Shown here: one piece after another, positions 42,440 through 43,008 of the stretch | Position numbering within the stretch: position 1 is the stretch's first letter | Layout: every line of letters starts with the position of its first letter | From: Dehalococcoidales bacterium | GTDB taxonomy: Bacteria > Chloroflexota > Dehalococcoidia > Dehalococcoidales > UBA2162 | DNA length: 43,008 nt | Assembly (NCBI GenBank): GCA_016932435.1 | Contig: JAFGCW010000083.1 | Span: 1-43,008 of the forward strand | Direction of reading: 5' to 3' | The notes under the pieces: model-generated | Told to the model about the DNA's origin: nothing | The model's database searches: none | Seen by the model: only the letters and a program-made list of their open reading frames with translations | Position numbers and translations under genes: made by a program

Positions 42440-42733
42440 ATGGCGAAAAAATCGAATAAAAAGAAAGGTTCGAGAAGGCAGCCCACAGAGTACTATGTAC
42501 CGTGCGAATGTGGATCGAAAGCCCGGGTCTATTCCATCGAAGGGAAAGGATATATGGCCCATTGTGCCGCGTGTGGCACTCTGTCTTTCTTTCAAAACGA
42601 GGATTTACTGGAGAGAGTCAAATACGGCGGATCACTGTGTCCCCATAATCCGGAGCGGAAACCTTGCCCCGGAGGTCATACCAGCTGGTGTTTGATATGT
42701 CGGGTAAGGACATTTTATCGGGACAATGTCTGA
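42440..42733 (+). CDS. Small zinc-ribbon protein (97 aa)
   Basis: It has a basic N-terminus (AKKSNKKKGSRRQP), then paired Cys motifs CECG and CAACG (first ribbon) and CPHNPERKPC...CLIC (second). Eight Cys and two His could bind two zincs, suggesting DNA or RNA binding. It starts 4 bp after the coiled-coil gene and is the last gene of that unit in the window. No family was recognised. Confidence 0.72.
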   Translation: MAKKSNKKKGSRRQPTEYYVPCECGSKARVYSIEGKGYMAHCAACGTLSFFQNEDLLERVKYGGSLCPHNPERKPCPGGHTSWCLICRVRTFYRDNV

Positions 42734-43008
42734 ATTGGGTGTTTCTCCAATACAGACTTCTTCTGGTTTTACATAATGCAGAAATGTTACCTTTATATAG
42801 TCGTGAAGGGTTTTTACCTTGTATGAAGACTGTCTATTTTAGCATTTTCAACATAATATTGAAATTTCATCCGGAAATAAGTTATGTTTCCGTTATTTTC
42901 TGGCTGCCGGTATATACTTATCCTTTAATTTGTAGATTGATATTACCTTTAGGTTTGTCTCCTTCATCCTCTATCCTGTGTATGAATATTTCTCAGGCAT
43001 CCCCGGAT
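42734..43008. other. Intergenic end of the window, no gene seen
   Basis: This region is A/T-rich. No ORF with a ribosome site, no tRNA fragment and no duplicate of the tRNA-Leu 3' end is visible, so the element's right border is not here. Confidence 0.5.

Larger units (their letters stand above)
34312..43008. mobile_element. Integrated element at tRNA-Leu, right end outside the window
   Basis: The tRNA-Leu 3' end, a serine recombinase, an XRE/ImmA-like regulatory pair, a divergent replication operon with a primase-helicase and a run of unknown small and zinc-binding proteins form a coherent mobile module. I searched the remaining sequence by eye for a copy of the tRNA 3' end and found none, so attR must lie beyond 43008. 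No capsid, terminase or conjugation genes are visible, so phage, plasmid-like integrative element and satellite remain open. Confidence 0.75.

Overview
The window looks like a chromosomal segment of a strictly anaerobic bacterium, most probably a Dehalococcoidia-type Chloroflexota. This is an inference from gene content: a transhydroxylase-like molybdoenzyme pair, CaiB/BaiF CoA-transferases, acyl-CoA metabolism, many Fe-S proteins, an aldo/keto reductase with a ferredoxin tail, and no respiratory oxygen genes. No rRNA or marker gene settles the lineage.

Positions 1-7000 hold an XPD/DinG-like helicase with an N-terminal nuclease fold, a tRNA-Asp, a small antibiotic-biosynthesis-monooxygenase-like protein and a large flavin/Fe-S oxidoreductase. 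The spacers between them are rich in short dispersed hairpins and a MITE-like repeat. Positions 7085-12041 are a minus-strand acyl-CoA operon: AMP-forming acyl-CoA ligase, CoA-transferase fused to a GNAT acetyltransferase, and acyl-CoA dehydrogenase, closed by a strong terminator. Next comes a NarL-type two-component system (12264-14988, minus), a nitroreductase, an FAD oxidoreductase and a peptide/nickel-type solute-binding lipoprotein with a structured leader. The molybdopterin large subunit and its ferredoxin/Ig-like small subunit (19871-23358) closely resemble pyrogallol-phloroglucinol transhydroxylase in architecture.

Positions 23606-34101 are mixed housekeeping and catabolic genes: RarA and an alpha/beta hydrolase (overlapping), an MBL hydrolase, DUF1893 plus an aldo/keto reductase, a frameshifted APH-type kinase, a NYN-domain protein, AcpS and two tandem CaiB/BaiF CoA-transferases. 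Between the broken kinase and the NYN gene lies an unannotated minus-strand transcription unit with an excellent promoter, a 30-codon ORF, a long RNA stem and a terminator.

From the 3' end of tRNA-Leu(UAG) at 34311 to beyond the window is an integrated mobile element. Its left (minus) arm encodes an XRE repressor, an ImmA/IrrE-like protein and a serine recombinase, whose reading frame ends inside the antisense strand of the tRNA. Its right (plus) arm encodes a small HTH protein, a 63-aa protein, a TOPRIM/AAA primase-helicase and several unknown or zinc-ribbon proteins. The 3' end of the primase-helicase gene contains 12 copies of the 7-mer CCTTTCG/CGAAAGG in 221 bp, in both orientations and with 9-bp periodicity, which looks like an iteron array or origin hidden in coding sequence. 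No right attachment site is visible, so the element continues past 43008. The element's replication module and the orphan transcription unit are the strongest candidates for undescribed biology here.
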